Made by a program: the position numbers and the translations under genes. A stretch of 64,000 nucleotides of DNA from DATHRK01 sp035465395 (GTDB taxonomy: Bacteria; Gemmatimonadota; Gemmatimonadetes; Longimicrobiales; RSA9). Positions 15,516 to 24,337 of this stretch are shown here, piece after piece. A model generated the notes under the pieces. That model did not search any database. It worked only from the letters and a program-made list of their open reading frames with translations, and was not told the origin of the DNA. Numbering within the stretch: position 1 is the stretch's first letter; every line of letters starts with the position of its first letter. The stretch lies in NCBI GenBank assembly GCA_035465395.1, contig DATHRK010000026.1:1-64000 (forward strand). The letters are read 5' to 3'.

Positions 15516-16904
15516 ATGCGCCGTCGAAATCGTGCAGTCGCCGTAGGCTCGGGGCGGTCTGGACCCGTCGCCGCTCTCCTCGCGCTGGCCGCGGCGTGTG
15601 TGCTTCCGCCGCACGCCCGGGCGCAGGACGAGGCGCGGGTGCTCGCGATCCAGGGGGCGCGCGTCCTCGACGCGGCCGCCGGCACCTACCGCGAGGGCCT
15701 CACGGTGATCGTGCACGGCGAGCGCATCGAGACCGTGGCCGCCGGCGCCGACGTCCCCGAGGGGGCGGAGGTGCTGGACCTGAGCGGCCATACGCTGTTG
15801 CCGGGCCTGATGGACATGCACACGCACCTCACCGGCGATCCGAGCGGCGGCTCCTCCGACCACGCGATGCATGAGTGGCCCGGCTACGCGGCGATCGTGG
15901 GAGCCAAGAACGCCCGCCTCACGCTCATGGCCGGCTTCACGACCGTGCGCAACGTGGGCGGCAGCGAGTTCGCCGACGTCGCCCTCAAGCAGGCGATCAA
16001 CGAGGGCCTCGTTCCCGGTCCGCGGGTGTTCGCCGCGGCGCACTCCCTCGGCATCACCGGGGGGCACTGCGACACCAACGGCTTCCGCCCGGACCTGTTC
16101 GAGGAGTCCGGCATCGAGCAGGGAATCGCCAACGGCCCCGACGACGTGGCCGCCGCCGTGCGCTACCAGGTGAAGTACGGCGCCGACGTGATCAAGATCT
16201 GTGCGACGGGCGGCGTGCTCTCCGCGGGCGACGCGGTGGGCGTCCCGCAGTTCACCCTGGAGGAGATCCGCTCGATCGTGGAGACCGCGGAGATGGCCGA
16301 GCGGAAGGTCGCCGCGCACGCCCACGGTACGGAGGGCATCAAGAACGCCGTGCGCGGCGGCGTGGCTTCGATCGAGCACGGCTCCATCCTCGACGACGAA
16401 GCGGTCGCGCTCATGAAGGAGCATGGCACCTACATGGTGCCGACGATGATGGCCTTCGAGGCCGTGGTGGAGGGCGCCAGGAACGGCTTCCTCACGCCGT
16501 TCTCGGCGCGCAAGGCGCTCGAGATCGAGCCGCACTTCCAGAACTCCATCCGGCTGGCGATCCAGAACGACGTGAAGATCGCCTTCGGCACCGACGCGGG
16601 GGTGTTTCCGCACGGCACCAACGCCGACGAGTTCCGGCTGCTGGTCGGCGCGGGCATGACGCCCGCGCGCGCCATCCGGGCCGCCACGACGGACGCCGCC
16701 GACCTGCTGGGGCGGAGCGACGACCTGGGCGCGATCGAGGCGGGCAAGTACGCCGACATCATCGCGGTCCGGGGCGACCCGCTGGCCGACGTCGAGGTCC
16801 TGAAGGACGTCCGGTTCGTGATGAAGGGCGGCGTGATCCACAAGCGCGACGGGGCGCAGGTGGAGGTCGAGCCGGCCCTGGCCGGACGGCGGGGTCGGCA
16901 GTAA
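15516..16904 (+). CDS. Secreted amidohydrolase (imidazolonepropionase/prolidase-like)
   Basis: 462 residues from ATG 15516, five bases after GGGAGG. The signal peptide (VAALLALAAACVLPPHARAQ) predicts export. The metal-dependent hydrolase barrel is complete: DMHTHLTGD (HxH), VIKICATGGVLS (probable carboxylated lysine), AHAHG, IEHGS and FGTDAGVFPHG (metal aspartate). This subgroup contains Xaa-Pro dipeptidases and related amidases that act on peptides with blocked or proline bonds. A role in extracellular peptide breakdown alongside the nearby M1 peptidase is plausible but inferred. Confidence 0.87.
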   Translation: MRRRNRAVAVGSGRSGPVAALLALAAACVLPPHARAQDEARVLAIQGARVLDAAAGTYREGLTVIVHGERIETVAAGADVPEGAEVLDLSGHTLLPGLMDMHTHLTGDPSGGSSDHAMHEWPGYAAIVGAKNARLTLMAGFTTVRNVGGSEFADVALKQAINEGLVPGPRVFAAAHSLGITGGHCDTNGFRPDLFEESGIEQGIANGPDDVAAAVRYQVKYGADVIKICATGGVLSAGDAVGVPQFTLEEIRSIVETAEMAERKVAAHAHGTEGIKNAVRGGVASIEHGSILDDEAVALMKEHGTYMVPTMMAFEAVVEGARNGFLTPFSARKALEIEPHFQNSIRLAIQNDVKIAFGTDAGVFPHGTNADEFRLLVGAGMTPARAIRAATTDAADLLGRSDDLGAIEAGKYADIIAVRGDPLADVEVLKDVRFVMKGGVIHKRDGAQVEVEPALAGRRGRQ

Positions 16905-16941
16905 GTCCGTGCCATGCTGGCAGGACCCTGCGGCACAAACC

Positions 16942-16970
16942 TTGACGCAATTAAGGGCCAACCGTACCTT
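16942..16970 (+). promoter_or_regulatory. Sigma-70-type promoter upstream of the ECF sigma gene
   Basis: TTGACG (16942-16947), a 17-base spacer and TACCTT (16965-16970). The surrounding region is AT-rich for this genome. It would give a leader of about 120 bases before the ATG at 17100. The -10 TACCTT matches that proposed for egtB. Confidence 0.6.
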
Positions 16971-17099
16971 GGCCCGGCTGTAGACGAAAACCTAAGCGGC
17001 AAGCGTACAACGAGATAGATCCGGCGGGCGCGACACAGCGTCGCCAGGGGGTGCTCGGCAAGGGCAGACGGGCGCCCCCCCGCCGTTATTGGAGGACAC

Positions 17100-17714
17100 A
17101 TGGTCAAGACGTCGGAACGTGCCGATCTGCTGGCGCCGGCTGGGATGACGGATTCCCAGCTGGTGGCGGCCCATCTGGCCGGACACCCGACGGCGTTCGG
17201 GGAGCTGTACGATCGCTACCGGGACAAGCTGATCTACTTCATCGCGAAGAAGACCGGCGACTGGGATCGCGCGGAAGATCTGGTTCAGGAGGCGTTCGTG
17301 CGGGTCACCCGCCACCTCCACCGCTTCGACCAGGACAAGAAGTTCTCGACGTGGATCTACACGATCTGCACGAACCTGGCGAAGAACGAGCTCCGCAATC
17401 GCTCGCGCAGTCCGCTGGTGCTGTTCCAGCGGCTCACGAGCCAGTGGGATCCGGAGCATCGCCCCCTCGAGTTCGAGGACTCGTCGATGCGGCCCGACTC
17501 GCTGTATCGGAAGCGCTTCCTGCGGCAGGCCGTCGAGGAGACGGTGGAGAAGCTCCCGGAGCACCACCAGAAGGTCTTCCGCCTGCGCGAGCTGGAGGGC
17601 AAGAGCTACGACGAGATCGCGGAGATCACGGGCGTCAACCTGGGCACGGTGAAGAGCCGGCTGCACCGGGCGCGCACGAGCTTCGCCGAGCTGATCGAGC
17701 CGAGCCTCAACTAG
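17100..17714 (+). CDS. ECF sigma factor, RpoE-like
   Basis: 204 residues. Region 2 (FGELYDRYRDKLIYFIAKKT, EDLVQEAFVRVTRHLHRFD, KFSTWIYTICTNLAKNELRN) and region 4 (EKLPEHHQKVFRLRELEGKS, YDEIAEITGVNLGTVKSRLH) are complete. TTGGAGGACAC precedes the ATG. It forms its own transcription unit between a promoter at 16942 and a strong terminator at 17740. No anti-sigma gene follows, unlike most RpoE-type systems, so the controlling signal is not evident from context. Confidence 0.92.
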   Translation: MVKTSERADLLAPAGMTDSQLVAAHLAGHPTAFGELYDRYRDKLIYFIAKKTGDWDRAEDLVQEAFVRVTRHLHRFDQDKKFSTWIYTICTNLAKNELRNRSRSPLVLFQRLTSQWDPEHRPLEFEDSSMRPDSLYRKRFLRQAVEETVEKLPEHHQKVFRLRELEGKSYDEIAEITGVNLGTVKSRLHRARTSFAELIEPSLN

Positions 17715-17739
17715 CGGCAGGCAGCTGGCAGGACGAAGA

Positions 17740-17773
17740 GAGGGGCGCCGGATCGGATCCGGCGCCCCTCTTT
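17740..17773 (+). terminator. Strong Rho-independent terminator
   Basis: GAGGGGCGCCGGATC (17740-17754) and its exact complement GATCCGGCGCCCCTC (17756-17770) are followed by TTT. It ends the sigma factor transcript 26 bases past the stop. Confidence 0.88.
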
Positions 17774-17869
17774 CGCATCTTTCGCATCACGGAGCCGCTC
17801 TCGAAGACCGTCTCGGCGTGGACGAACGTCCTGCGTCGGGCGCGCGCGACGCGAGCCCTCCGGTGCTTC

Positions 17870-18583
17870 TCAGATCGCGTGTTCCAGCACGCGATCCGGG
17901 TACCCGTTGTCCGGGTCGACGCCTTGCTCCAGCACGGTCTCGACGGTGCCAGGCCCCCGGTTGTAGGCCAGGAGCGCCAGCTTCACGTCTCCGTCGTAGC
18001 GCTCCTGCAGGTAGCGCAGGTAGCGGAACCCCGCCTGGAGGTTGGTGCGCCGATCGAAGAGCGCCTCGCGCTCCTCCGGCGTGTCCAGCACCCAGCGGGC
18101 GGTGGACGGCAGAACCTGCGTAAGGCCGAGCGCGCCAGCGTAGCTGACGACGCGCTCACGGAAGGAGCTCTCGGCCGATACCAGGCCGTAGGCCAGCGAC
18201 GGGCTGACTCCCTCGGAGGCCGCCACGTCGTGGATCTCGGTCGCGAGCTCGGGGTCGATGCCGTACCGCTCCACGGCCCGCTGGATCATCTCGCGCCGCG
18301 CGCGCGTGGCCCTGCGGATCGACGAGGAAGCCGCCGTATCGAGCTTCGCCGCGCCGGCCTCGGCAGGCCGGCTCGCGGCGAGCGGCAGGCCGATGCCCGC
18401 GACCATCGCCCCGATGAGCGGGCCACGCAAGCGTGAACCGCGGCGGTAGCGCACGCGGCCCGTGCCGCGCCTGTCGGGGCGGGACGCGCCGGCCTCGGCG
18501 CTCGCACGGCGGCGTGCTTTCCGGGTGTGGAGGAGGGTGTCCAGCAGGCGGCGACGCCGATCCTTCCACGTCGTGTCGGTCAC
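17870..18583 (-). CDS. Lytic transglycosylase (SLT domain)
   Basis: 237 residues. A basic N-terminus precedes a hydrophobic signal/anchor (LIGAMVAGIGLPLAA) and a helical region. The goose-lysozyme-like domain has catalytic glutamate in VSAESSFRERVVSYAGALGL, then TQVLPSTARWVLD and ALLAYNRGPGTVETVL. It cleaves the glycan strand of peptidoglycan with 1,6-anhydro ring formation. The insert typical of membrane-bound Mlt proteins is absent, so it is of the short Slt-like type. It lies opposite the sigma gene; the terminator between them faces the plus strand. Confidence 0.88.
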   Translation of the reverse strand: MTDTTWKDRRRRLLDTLLHTRKARRRASAEAGASRPDRRGTGRVRYRRGSRLRGPLIGAMVAGIGLPLAASRPAEAGAAKLDTAASSSIRRATRARREMIQRAVERYGIDPELATEIHDVAASEGVSPSLAYGLVSAESSFRERVVSYAGALGLTQVLPSTARWVLDTPEEREALFDRRTNLQAGFRYLRYLQERYDGDVKLALLAYNRGPGTVETVLEQGVDPDNGYPDRVLEHAI

Positions 18584-18628
18584 TCGATCTATTCCTTCAA
18601 TGCGGGTATTCCGCTGTCACGCGGTGCC

Positions 18629-19618
18629 TTACGGAGCACCTTCCGTGCCAGTTTCGGGGTACGCGCAGCGCGCCCGTGTGAGCTCCGGCCTCCCCCCCGC
18701 CACCACCGCCTCGCTCGTGAAATACACCCAGCCCTCCGGAAAGGTCTCGACCGCCTCCCCCTGCCGTTCCTCCAGCGGCGTCAGGTCCACCGCGGGCCGC
18801 AGCGGCGCCTGCGGAACGCCGTCCACGACCGGAAGGAAGAAGAGCTCGGTGTAGGAGCGCACGAGGAGCCAGCGGCCGTCCGGCGTGAAGGAGGCGCCGG
18901 TGATCATCCGCGGGGGCGGGACGGGTCGGTCCGTCAGATCCAGGACCGGCTCGGCCAGCGCTTCGTCCACTTCATCGGACAGGGGGACGCGAAAGACCTG
19001 GACGGGGTGCGCGCGGCCTTTCGCGACGATCCACGCCTCGCCCGTGGAGGGGTGCACCGCCAGCGCCTCCGCGTCCCTCGGCCCGCCGGGATAGCGTACG
19101 GACCACGCCCGAGCCGGGGCGGAGGTGCCCGCGTCCGGGGCGGGCTCGGGGATGCGGTAGACCCTGACCGGCTCCCTCTCGTTCGCGTTGTCGCCGATGT
19201 CGCCGACGAAGAGGCAGTCGTCTTCGGGGCAGGGGCCCGCGGAGAGCGCTTCCCAGTCGATGTTGCGGGCGTCCGCGACCCGGACCGAGCCGAGGACCGT
19301 ACCGTTGCGATCGAGGGCCGTCAGGGACGGCTCGCCGCCGGAGTCGTTGTGCGTCCAGAGCACCCCGGCTGCCCGGGACGAGCGCGCGAGGCCGCTCGTC
19401 TCCCGCAGCGCGGGGGTGAAGTCGGCCACGTGCTCGAAGAGCTCGCAGGAGGGCGCAGCGAGGCCGTCGGGAAGGCCCGAATCCGAAGCCACCGGGCCCT
19501 GGGCGAGCGCGTCACGCAGCGCGCCCGCGCCCGGGTCGTCGGCCTCGCCGCACGCTCCCGCCAGCGACAGCACAGCGACCATGACACCGCCCGTCACTCC
19601 GCGCGACCAACGCCTCAT
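18629..19618 (-). CDS. Predicted lipoprotein, beta-propeller-like, unknown function
   Basis: 329 residues from ATG 19618 with AGGAG upstream. The signal ends in a lipobox (AVLSLAGAC). The mature part has recurring strand patterns and motifs LWTHNDSGGEPSLTALDRNG, CLFVGDIGDNANERE and GGPRDAEALAVHPSTGEAWI. These look like blades of a propeller of the NHL or esterase-like phytase type. No catalytic residues can be assigned. It diverges from the phosphatase gene at 19661. Confidence 0.65.
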   Translation of the reverse strand: MRRWSRGVTGGVMVAVLSLAGACGEADDPGAGALRDALAQGPVASDSGLPDGLAAPSCELFEHVADFTPALRETSGLARSSRAAGVLWTHNDSGGEPSLTALDRNGTVLGSVRVADARNIDWEALSAGPCPEDDCLFVGDIGDNANEREPVRVYRIPEPAPDAGTSAPARAWSVRYPGGPRDAEALAVHPSTGEAWIVAKGRAHPVQVFRVPLSDEVDEALAEPVLDLTDRPVPPPRMITGASFTPDGRWLLVRSYTELFFLPVVDGVPQAPLRPAVDLTPLEERQGEAVETFPEGWVYFTSEAVVAGGRPELTRARCAYPETGTEGAP

Positions 19619-19646
19619 CGTATTCGCTCCTGTTCGGTCGCCCACC

Positions 19647-19652
19647 TACACT
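19647..19652 (+). promoter_or_regulatory. Probable -10 element for a leaderless transcript
   Basis: TACACT ends eight bases before the ATG at 19661 and there is no Shine-Dalgarno sequence between. A transcript starting at the usual distance would begin at or next to the start codon. Confidence 0.4.
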
Positions 19653-19660
19653 AGGCGCCC

Positions 19661-20158
19661 ATGAACGAGCCATCGTCTCGCGAGCCCGCGGAGCTCGTCC
19701 GCGTGCTCTTCGTCTGTCTGGGCAACATCTGCCGATCGCCGCTCGGCGAGGCGCTCTTCCGGCACCACGCCGAGAACGCCGGTCTGGCCCACGCCTTCGA
19801 GGCGGACTCCGCCGGGACCGCGGCCTACCATGTGGGCGAGCCGCCCGACCGGCGCAGCGTCGAGACCGCGCGCCGGCGCGGCGTGCCGTACTCCGGCCGG
19901 GCACGCCGGATCGAGCCGGACGACTACTACGCGTTCGACCACATCGTCGCCATGGACCGGTCGAACCTGGAGGACATCCTGGCCCGCAAGCCGGCCGGCG
20001 CCACGGCCGAGATCCACCTCATGCGGTCCTTCGATCCCGAGCCCGACGCCGAGGACGTGCCCGACCCCTACTACGGCGGCCCGGACGGCTTCGACCGGGT
20101 GCACGACATCGTGGAGCGCTCGACCGAGGCGCTGTTGCGCCATCTCGCGGGTCGGTGA
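19661..20158 (+). CDS. Low-molecular-weight protein tyrosine phosphatase family
   Basis: 165 residues. The P-loop CLGNICRS (C19, R25) near the N-terminus and DPYYGGPDGFD near the C-terminus (general-acid aspartate) are complete. Members dephosphorylate phosphotyrosine proteins. Some act on ribulosamine 5-phosphate or erythrulosamine 4-phosphate on proteins. The overlap with the fructosamine-kinase-like gene (GTGA at 20155) makes the second role attractive here. No capsule or tyrosine-kinase genes are nearby. Confidence 0.9.
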   Translation: MNEPSSREPAELVRVLFVCLGNICRSPLGEALFRHHAENAGLAHAFEADSAGTAAYHVGEPPDRRSVETARRRGVPYSGRARRIEPDDYYAFDHIVAMDRSNLEDILARKPAGATAEIHLMRSFDPEPDAEDVPDPYYGGPDGFDRVHDIVERSTEALLRHLAGR

Positions 20159-21057
20159 GCGCCCGCCCCCCACAAGCCTTACACGGCCGCGTCCGCGACC
20201 TGCTCGGCGCCGAGCACCTCGCCTACACTCCTGTGGGCGGCGGCTGCATTGCGCATGCCGCACGCGTCGACGGGCCGGACGGGCCGCTGGCGTTCCTCAA
20301 ATGGAGCCCGGCCGGCGATCCCGCCGCCGCCACCTACCCCGCCGAGGAAGTCGGCCTGGCGGCGCTCGCGGCGACGGGCGCGGTGAAGGTGCCGCGCGTG
20401 CTTGGCATCCTGTCCGTCGAAGGTGCGGCCGGCCTGTTACTCGAGTGGATGCCGCTCACCGCCCCCAGCGACGAGGCGTGGCGCCACTTCGGGGGGTCGT
20501 TGGCGCGGCTGCACGCCGTCCGTCCGGAGGCTCGGCCGGGCTGGCCGGACGACAACGCCCTCGGGCCGCTGCCCCAAACCAACGCGCCAGCCGACGGGTG
20601 GGGCGACTTCTGGTGGCGGCGCCGCCTCCTCCCTCAGATCGACCTCGCGGGGCCGCGTCTGGGTGCGTTGACGGGGCGGCTGCACGCGCTCGCAGGTCGT
20701 CTACCCGGGTTGCTGGATGAGGCCTTCGAGGCCGACGGGACCAGCCTCCTGCACGGCGACCTCTGGAGCGGCAACGTCCACTGGACGGCGGGCGGCGACG
20801 GGCCGCGCGCGGCCCTCATCGACCCGAGTACCTACTACGGCCACCGCGAGGTGGACCTGGCGATGGCGGCGCTGTTCGGCGGATTTCCCGCGCCGTTCTG
20901 GAGGGGGTACGAAGAGGAGCGGCCGCTACGGCCCGGGGCGTCGCGCCGCCGGCCCGCCTACCAGCTCTACTACCTCCTCGCGCACGTGAACCTCTTCGGC
21001 GCGTCGTATCTGGGCCGGACGGCGGAGGCGGTGGCGGCGCTGGAAGCGGGCTCGTAG
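20155..21057 (+). CDS. Fructosamine/ketosamine 3-kinase family protein
   Basis: 300 residues from GTG 20155, coupled to the phosphatase stop. The aminoglycoside-kinase-like fold shows FLKWSP (ATP lysine), LLHGDLWSGNVHW (catalytic loop, HGDxxxxN) and LIDPSTYYGHREVDLAM (metal aspartate). This group phosphorylates sugar adducts on protein lysines so that they fall off, a repair of glycation. Bacterial members often act on ribulosamines and erythrulosamines and are commonly next to LMW-PTP genes. It acts in the cytoplasm. Confidence 0.88.
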   Translation: MSARPPQALHGRVRDLLGAEHLAYTPVGGGCIAHAARVDGPDGPLAFLKWSPAGDPAAATYPAEEVGLAALAATGAVKVPRVLGILSVEGAAGLLLEWMPLTAPSDEAWRHFGGSLARLHAVRPEARPGWPDDNALGPLPQTNAPADGWGDFWWRRRLLPQIDLAGPRLGALTGRLHALAGRLPGLLDEAFEADGTSLLHGDLWSGNVHWTAGGDGPRAALIDPSTYYGHREVDLAMAALFGGFPAPFWRGYEEERPLRPGASRRRPAYQLYYLLAHVNLFGASYLGRTAEAVAALEAGS

Positions 21058-21078
21058 GGATCGCGGGCGCGCCGGGGA

Positions 21079-22266
21079 TCAGGCCGTCGCGCCGACCAGC
21101 GCCTGAGCCAGCAGGCGGACCCCTTCGCGCAGGTCCTCATCGGACGCCGCGAAGGACAGGCGGGCGTAGCGGTCGTCGCCGAAGGCCGCCCCGGGAACCA
21201 CCGCGACGCCGGCGCTCTCCAGCAGCCGCGTGCACACGCTCACCGAGTCCGGCGTCGCGTCGTCGAAGAAGTCGTCGATGCGGAAGAACAGGTAGAACGC
21301 GCCCTCGGGCTCGATGTACCCGACGCCGGGCAGGTGCTCCGGGAAATCCGCGAGCAGGGCGTCCCGACGCCGCGCGAACGTCTCGCATAGCGCGGCGACA
21401 GCGCGGTCCTGCGTCGGCGGATCGCCGTACGCGGCGACCGCGGCCCACTGCGACATCGTCGCCGCGGACGTCGTGATGTGGGACTGCACCGCGGCCATCT
21501 TCCGCGCCAACTCGGGGGCGCTGTGCGTGAAGCCGATGCGCCAGCCCGTCATGGCGAAGGCCTTCGACGCGCCGTTGATCACCACGACGCGCTCCAGCAG
21601 GTCCGGATCCAGGTCCAGCATGCCGGGCGCGCGCTCGGCGACGAAGCAGATGCGGGCGTAGATCTCGTCGCTCAGGATCCAGACGTCGCGTTCGTGCGCC
21701 CAGCGCGCGATCTCCCGGAGCTCGTCCAAGCGGTGCACCGTGCCGGCCGGGTTCGACGGCGAGTTCAGCAGCAGCCCGCGCACCGACGGGTCCCAGGCGC
21801 GCTCCAGCGCGTCCACGTCGACCTTCCCGCTCCCCGGCGGGTCCACCTCGACGGGCTCTGCGCGCGCGAGCCGCACCAGGTAGGGGTAGCTCGTCCAGTA
21901 GGGCCTGGGCACCAGCACCCGGTCCCCGGGCCCGAAGAGCGTGAACATTGCGTTGAAGAGCGACTGCTTGGCGCCGGCGGACACCACGATCCCATCGGCC
22001 GAGGCGGGCGCCGGGTACTGCCGCGCCAGGTCCGACGCGATGGCGGCGCGCAGCTCCGGAATGCCCGCCGCGGGAGCGTACCGGGTCTTGCCGGCGCGGA
22101 TCGCCTCCACGCCGGCCTCGCGGATGTACTCCGGCGTCCCCGAGTCCGGCTGGCCGGCGCTCAGGTCGATGATCGACCGCCCCTGGGCCCGCAATTCGCC
22201 GGCGCGGGCGGCCACGGCGAGCGTGGCGGAAGGACGGATCGGCTGCACGTTCTCGCTGAAGTTCAC
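21079..22266 (-). CDS. Class I pyridoxal-phosphate aminotransferase (aspartate aminotransferase-like)
   Basis: 395 residues from GTG 22266, chosen because NFSENVQPIRPSATLAVAAR is the usual N-terminus; the frame continues upstream with unrelated sequence. The PLP-binding features are intact: NSPSNPAGTVH, ILSDEIYARI, INGASKAFAMTGWRIGF (Schiff-base lysine in SKAFAMTGWR) and ARLSFAAS. It fits bacterial group I aspartate aminotransferases, which make aspartate or glutamate from oxo-acids. No clear ribosome site lies before the chosen start. It converges on the fructosamine kinase gene. Confidence 0.88.
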   Translation of the reverse strand: MNFSENVQPIRPSATLAVAARAGELRAQGRSIIDLSAGQPDSGTPEYIREAGVEAIRAGKTRYAPAAGIPELRAAIASDLARQYPAPASADGIVVSAGAKQSLFNAMFTLFGPGDRVLVPRPYWTSYPYLVRLARAEPVEVDPPGSGKVDVDALERAWDPSVRGLLLNSPSNPAGTVHRLDELREIARWAHERDVWILSDEIYARICFVAERAPGMLDLDPDLLERVVVINGASKAFAMTGWRIGFTHSAPELARKMAAVQSHITTSAATMSQWAAVAAYGDPPTQDRAVAALCETFARRRDALLADFPEHLPGVGYIEPEGAFYLFFRIDDFFDDATPDSVSVCTRLLESAGVAVVPGAAFGDDRYARLSFAASDEDLREGVRLLAQALVGATA

Positions 22267-22436
22267 GGGCTGAATATGCCCGCCCGACGGCGTCCACGAC
22301 AGGCTGCCCCGGGTTGCCGCGCCCGCTCCGTCCGGAGAGATTGCGAACCCCACGGTGCCCGCCTCGACGCGGGCGCGCGCGGGCCCCCCGGGCGGCGCGC
22401 CCGGCCACGGCAATCGACGCTCAGCCGAATCGACGG

Positions 22437-22727
22437 ATGGCCGCATACGAACGCATGACCGCGATGCCAGCGGGTCACATCCTCACTGCAGCGAGCGCGT
22501 TCCTGAGCGGGCGCATTCCGCTCGAGGAAACCGCCCGCGACGACCATTCCGTCACGCTGTCCGGAGGCGACGGGACGGTCGAGATCGTCGTGCACGCGCA
22601 CGGGCTGTCGACCGCCGTGGAGGCGCGCACCGACCAGCTTCGCACGTCCCGCATCGACATCGAGACGCAGCACTTCCTCAACGAGCTCCCCTACGAGCCC
22701 GGCGACCGACCCGGCGGAGGCGCGTGA
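22437..22727 (+). CDS. Hypothetical 96-residue protein
   Basis: Starts at ATG 22437, with alternatives at codons 7 and 10. It has a helical N-terminus (MPAGHILTAASAFLSG) and a small beta region (SVTLSGGDGTVEIVVHAHGL). No family is recognised. Its stop overlaps the GTG of the helicase-like gene by four bases, so they are coupled and may work together. Confidence 0.6.
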   Translation: MAAYERMTAMPAGHILTAASAFLSGRIPLEETARDDHSVTLSGGDGTVEIVVHAHGLSTAVEARTDQLRTSRIDIETQHFLNELPYEPGDRPGGGA

Positions 22728-24337
22728 GCGGCTTCGACGATCTCGGACTCGGCGGGGCCCTCCTGGACGCCGTTGAGCGGCAGGGCTGGGACCGCCCCAC
22801 CCCGCTGCAGGAGACCGCTTACGCGGTGCTCCGGCGCGGCGGCAACGGCGTGCTGTGGGCGTCGTCGGGCGCGGGGCTCGTGGGCGCCTACGCTCTGCCG
22901 CTGCTGAGCGCACTGGGCGAGGATGCCGGCGAGGCATCGGCCGCCGCCGGGGAAGGCGAGAGCGCTGGCGGCGAGAGGGCAGACCACGAGCACGCCGGCG
23001 GCCCTCGCGCGCTCGTGCTGACGCCGACCCCGGACCGGGCCGAGCACGTCGCGACCGCCATCGGCCGGCTGGCGGCGGGCACCGGGATACGCGTCGCGGC
23101 GCTGTCGGAGGGCTGGCCCGACGCGACGCGCGCCGGGCTCGTCGTAGGGGACGTCGCCGAGGTCGCGCGCAGGATTTCCCGGTCCGCGCTGAAGCTGGAA
23201 GCGGTGACCGCGGTCGTGATCGAGGGGGCCGAGGCGGTGGCCGGCGCCCCCGCGCTGGACACCGTGATCGCCGCCCTGCCGCCGGCGGCCCAGAGGATCG
23301 TCACCGCGGCCGACGACGACCCCCGGACCCGCGAGCTCATCGAGCGCGTCGCGCCGCGCGCGATGGGGATTCCGCCGCGCTCGGAGGTGACCGCGGCGCA
23401 CGGGACGACCACCACCGCGCACTACCTGGTGGTCGCGGAGGATGGACGCGCCGGGGCGATCGCGCGGCTGGAGCAGGCCGCGGGTCCGGGCATCACCGTC
23501 CACACCCGGAGCGAGGCCCGCGCGGAAGCTCTGCGCGAGGCGCTGGCGGCGCGGGGCTTCGCCGCCGTGGCCGAGGGGGCGAGCCTGCGGGTCGGCGGGG
23601 AGGAGGGCGAGGCCGCCTTCGTCGTCAGCGCCGACGTGCCCGCGGATGCAGAGACCTTCTCCGAGCGCCACGCCGACGGCGGGCTGGTGCTGGTGGCTGC
23701 CCGCGAGCTCGCCCACGCGCGGCGGGCCGCGGCCGTCGCGGGGATCGCGCTGCGGCCGCGGCCGACCGCGCCCCGCGACGACGTGGCCGACGCCCTGACG
23801 ACGTTCCGCGGCCGCGTAGAGCGCGCGTTGGAGGAAGAAGACCTGGATGCGCAGACGCTCGTGCTGGCGCCGCTCGTGGAGGAGCACGGCCCGCTCCAGG
23901 TGGCCGCGGCGCTGTCCGCGCTGGTCCGGCGCAGGCCGGTTGCCTCGGACGGTGCGGACGCCGGGGACCCGCCCGCCCGCGCCCCCGAGGCACGCGCTGC
24001 ACCGGCGGCCGCCGGTGCTCCCCGGGCCGCCGCTCCCGCGCCCCGCTCCGAGCCCGCGTTCCGCCGCATCTTCATCAGCGTGGGGCGCAAGGACGGCGCC
24101 GGCCCCGGTGACATCGTCGGCGCGATAGCGGGCGAGACGGGGGTGGCGGGAGACAGGATCGGACGGATCGAGATGGCCGAGACCCACGCCATCGTCGAGA
24201 TCGCCAGCGACGACGCGCGCCGCGTCATCGACGCGCTGAACGGCACGACGATCCGGGGGCGTTCGGTCCGCGTCGACTTCGACCGTCCCCGTCGCAGCAG
24301 GCCAGAGAGGCGGATGCGCACGCCGGGATCGCGATGA
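22724..24337 (+). CDS. Degenerate DEAD-box helicase-like protein with DbpA-type RNA-binding domain
   Basis: 537 residues from GTG 22724 (GTGA overlap). The N-terminus keeps a Q-motif (FDDLGLGGALLDAVERQGWD then PTPLQ). The P-loop is degenerate: WASSGAGLVGAYALPLL lacks the GKT of AxTGSGKT. The DEAD position reads VIEGAEAV and the SAT position TAA, and the usual motif VI (HRxGRxGR) was not seen. ATP binding and hydrolysis are therefore unlikely. The last 80 residues (RRIFISVGRKDGAGPGDIVG ... RGRSVRVDFDRP) match the DbpA RNA-binding domain that targets 23S rRNA in true DbpA. An Ala/Pro linker separates the two. It may be an RNA-binding scaffold for ribosome assembly. The downstream histidine kinase overlaps by ATGA. 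Confidence 0.8.
   Translation: MSGFDDLGLGGALLDAVERQGWDRPTPLQETAYAVLRRGGNGVLWASSGAGLVGAYALPLLSALGEDAGEASAAAGEGESAGGERADHEHAGGPRALVLTPTPDRAEHVATAIGRLAAGTGIRVAALSEGWPDATRAGLVVGDVAEVARRISRSALKLEAVTAVVIEGAEAVAGAPALDTVIAALPPAAQRIVTAADDDPRTRELIERVAPRAMGIPPRSEVTAAHGTTTTAHYLVVAEDGRAGAIARLEQAAGPGITVHTRSEARAEALREALAARGFAAVAEGASLRVGGEEGEAAFVVSADVPADAETFSERHADGGLVLVAARELAHARRAAAVAGIALRPRPTAPRDDVADALTTFRGRVERALEEEDLDAQTLVLAPLVEEHGPLQVAAALSALVRRRPVASDGADAGDPPARAPEARAAPAAAGAPRAAAPAPRSEPAFRRIFISVGRKDGAGPGDIVGAIAGETGVAGDRIGRIEMAETHAIVEIASDDARRVIDALNGTTIRGRSVRVDFDRPRRSRPERRMRTPGSR

Noticed and set aside
22355..22723. N-terminal extension of the helicase-like frame
   Set aside because: It overlaps the 96-residue gene and has Arg-rich shadow composition; GTG 22724 starts the Q-motif region directly.
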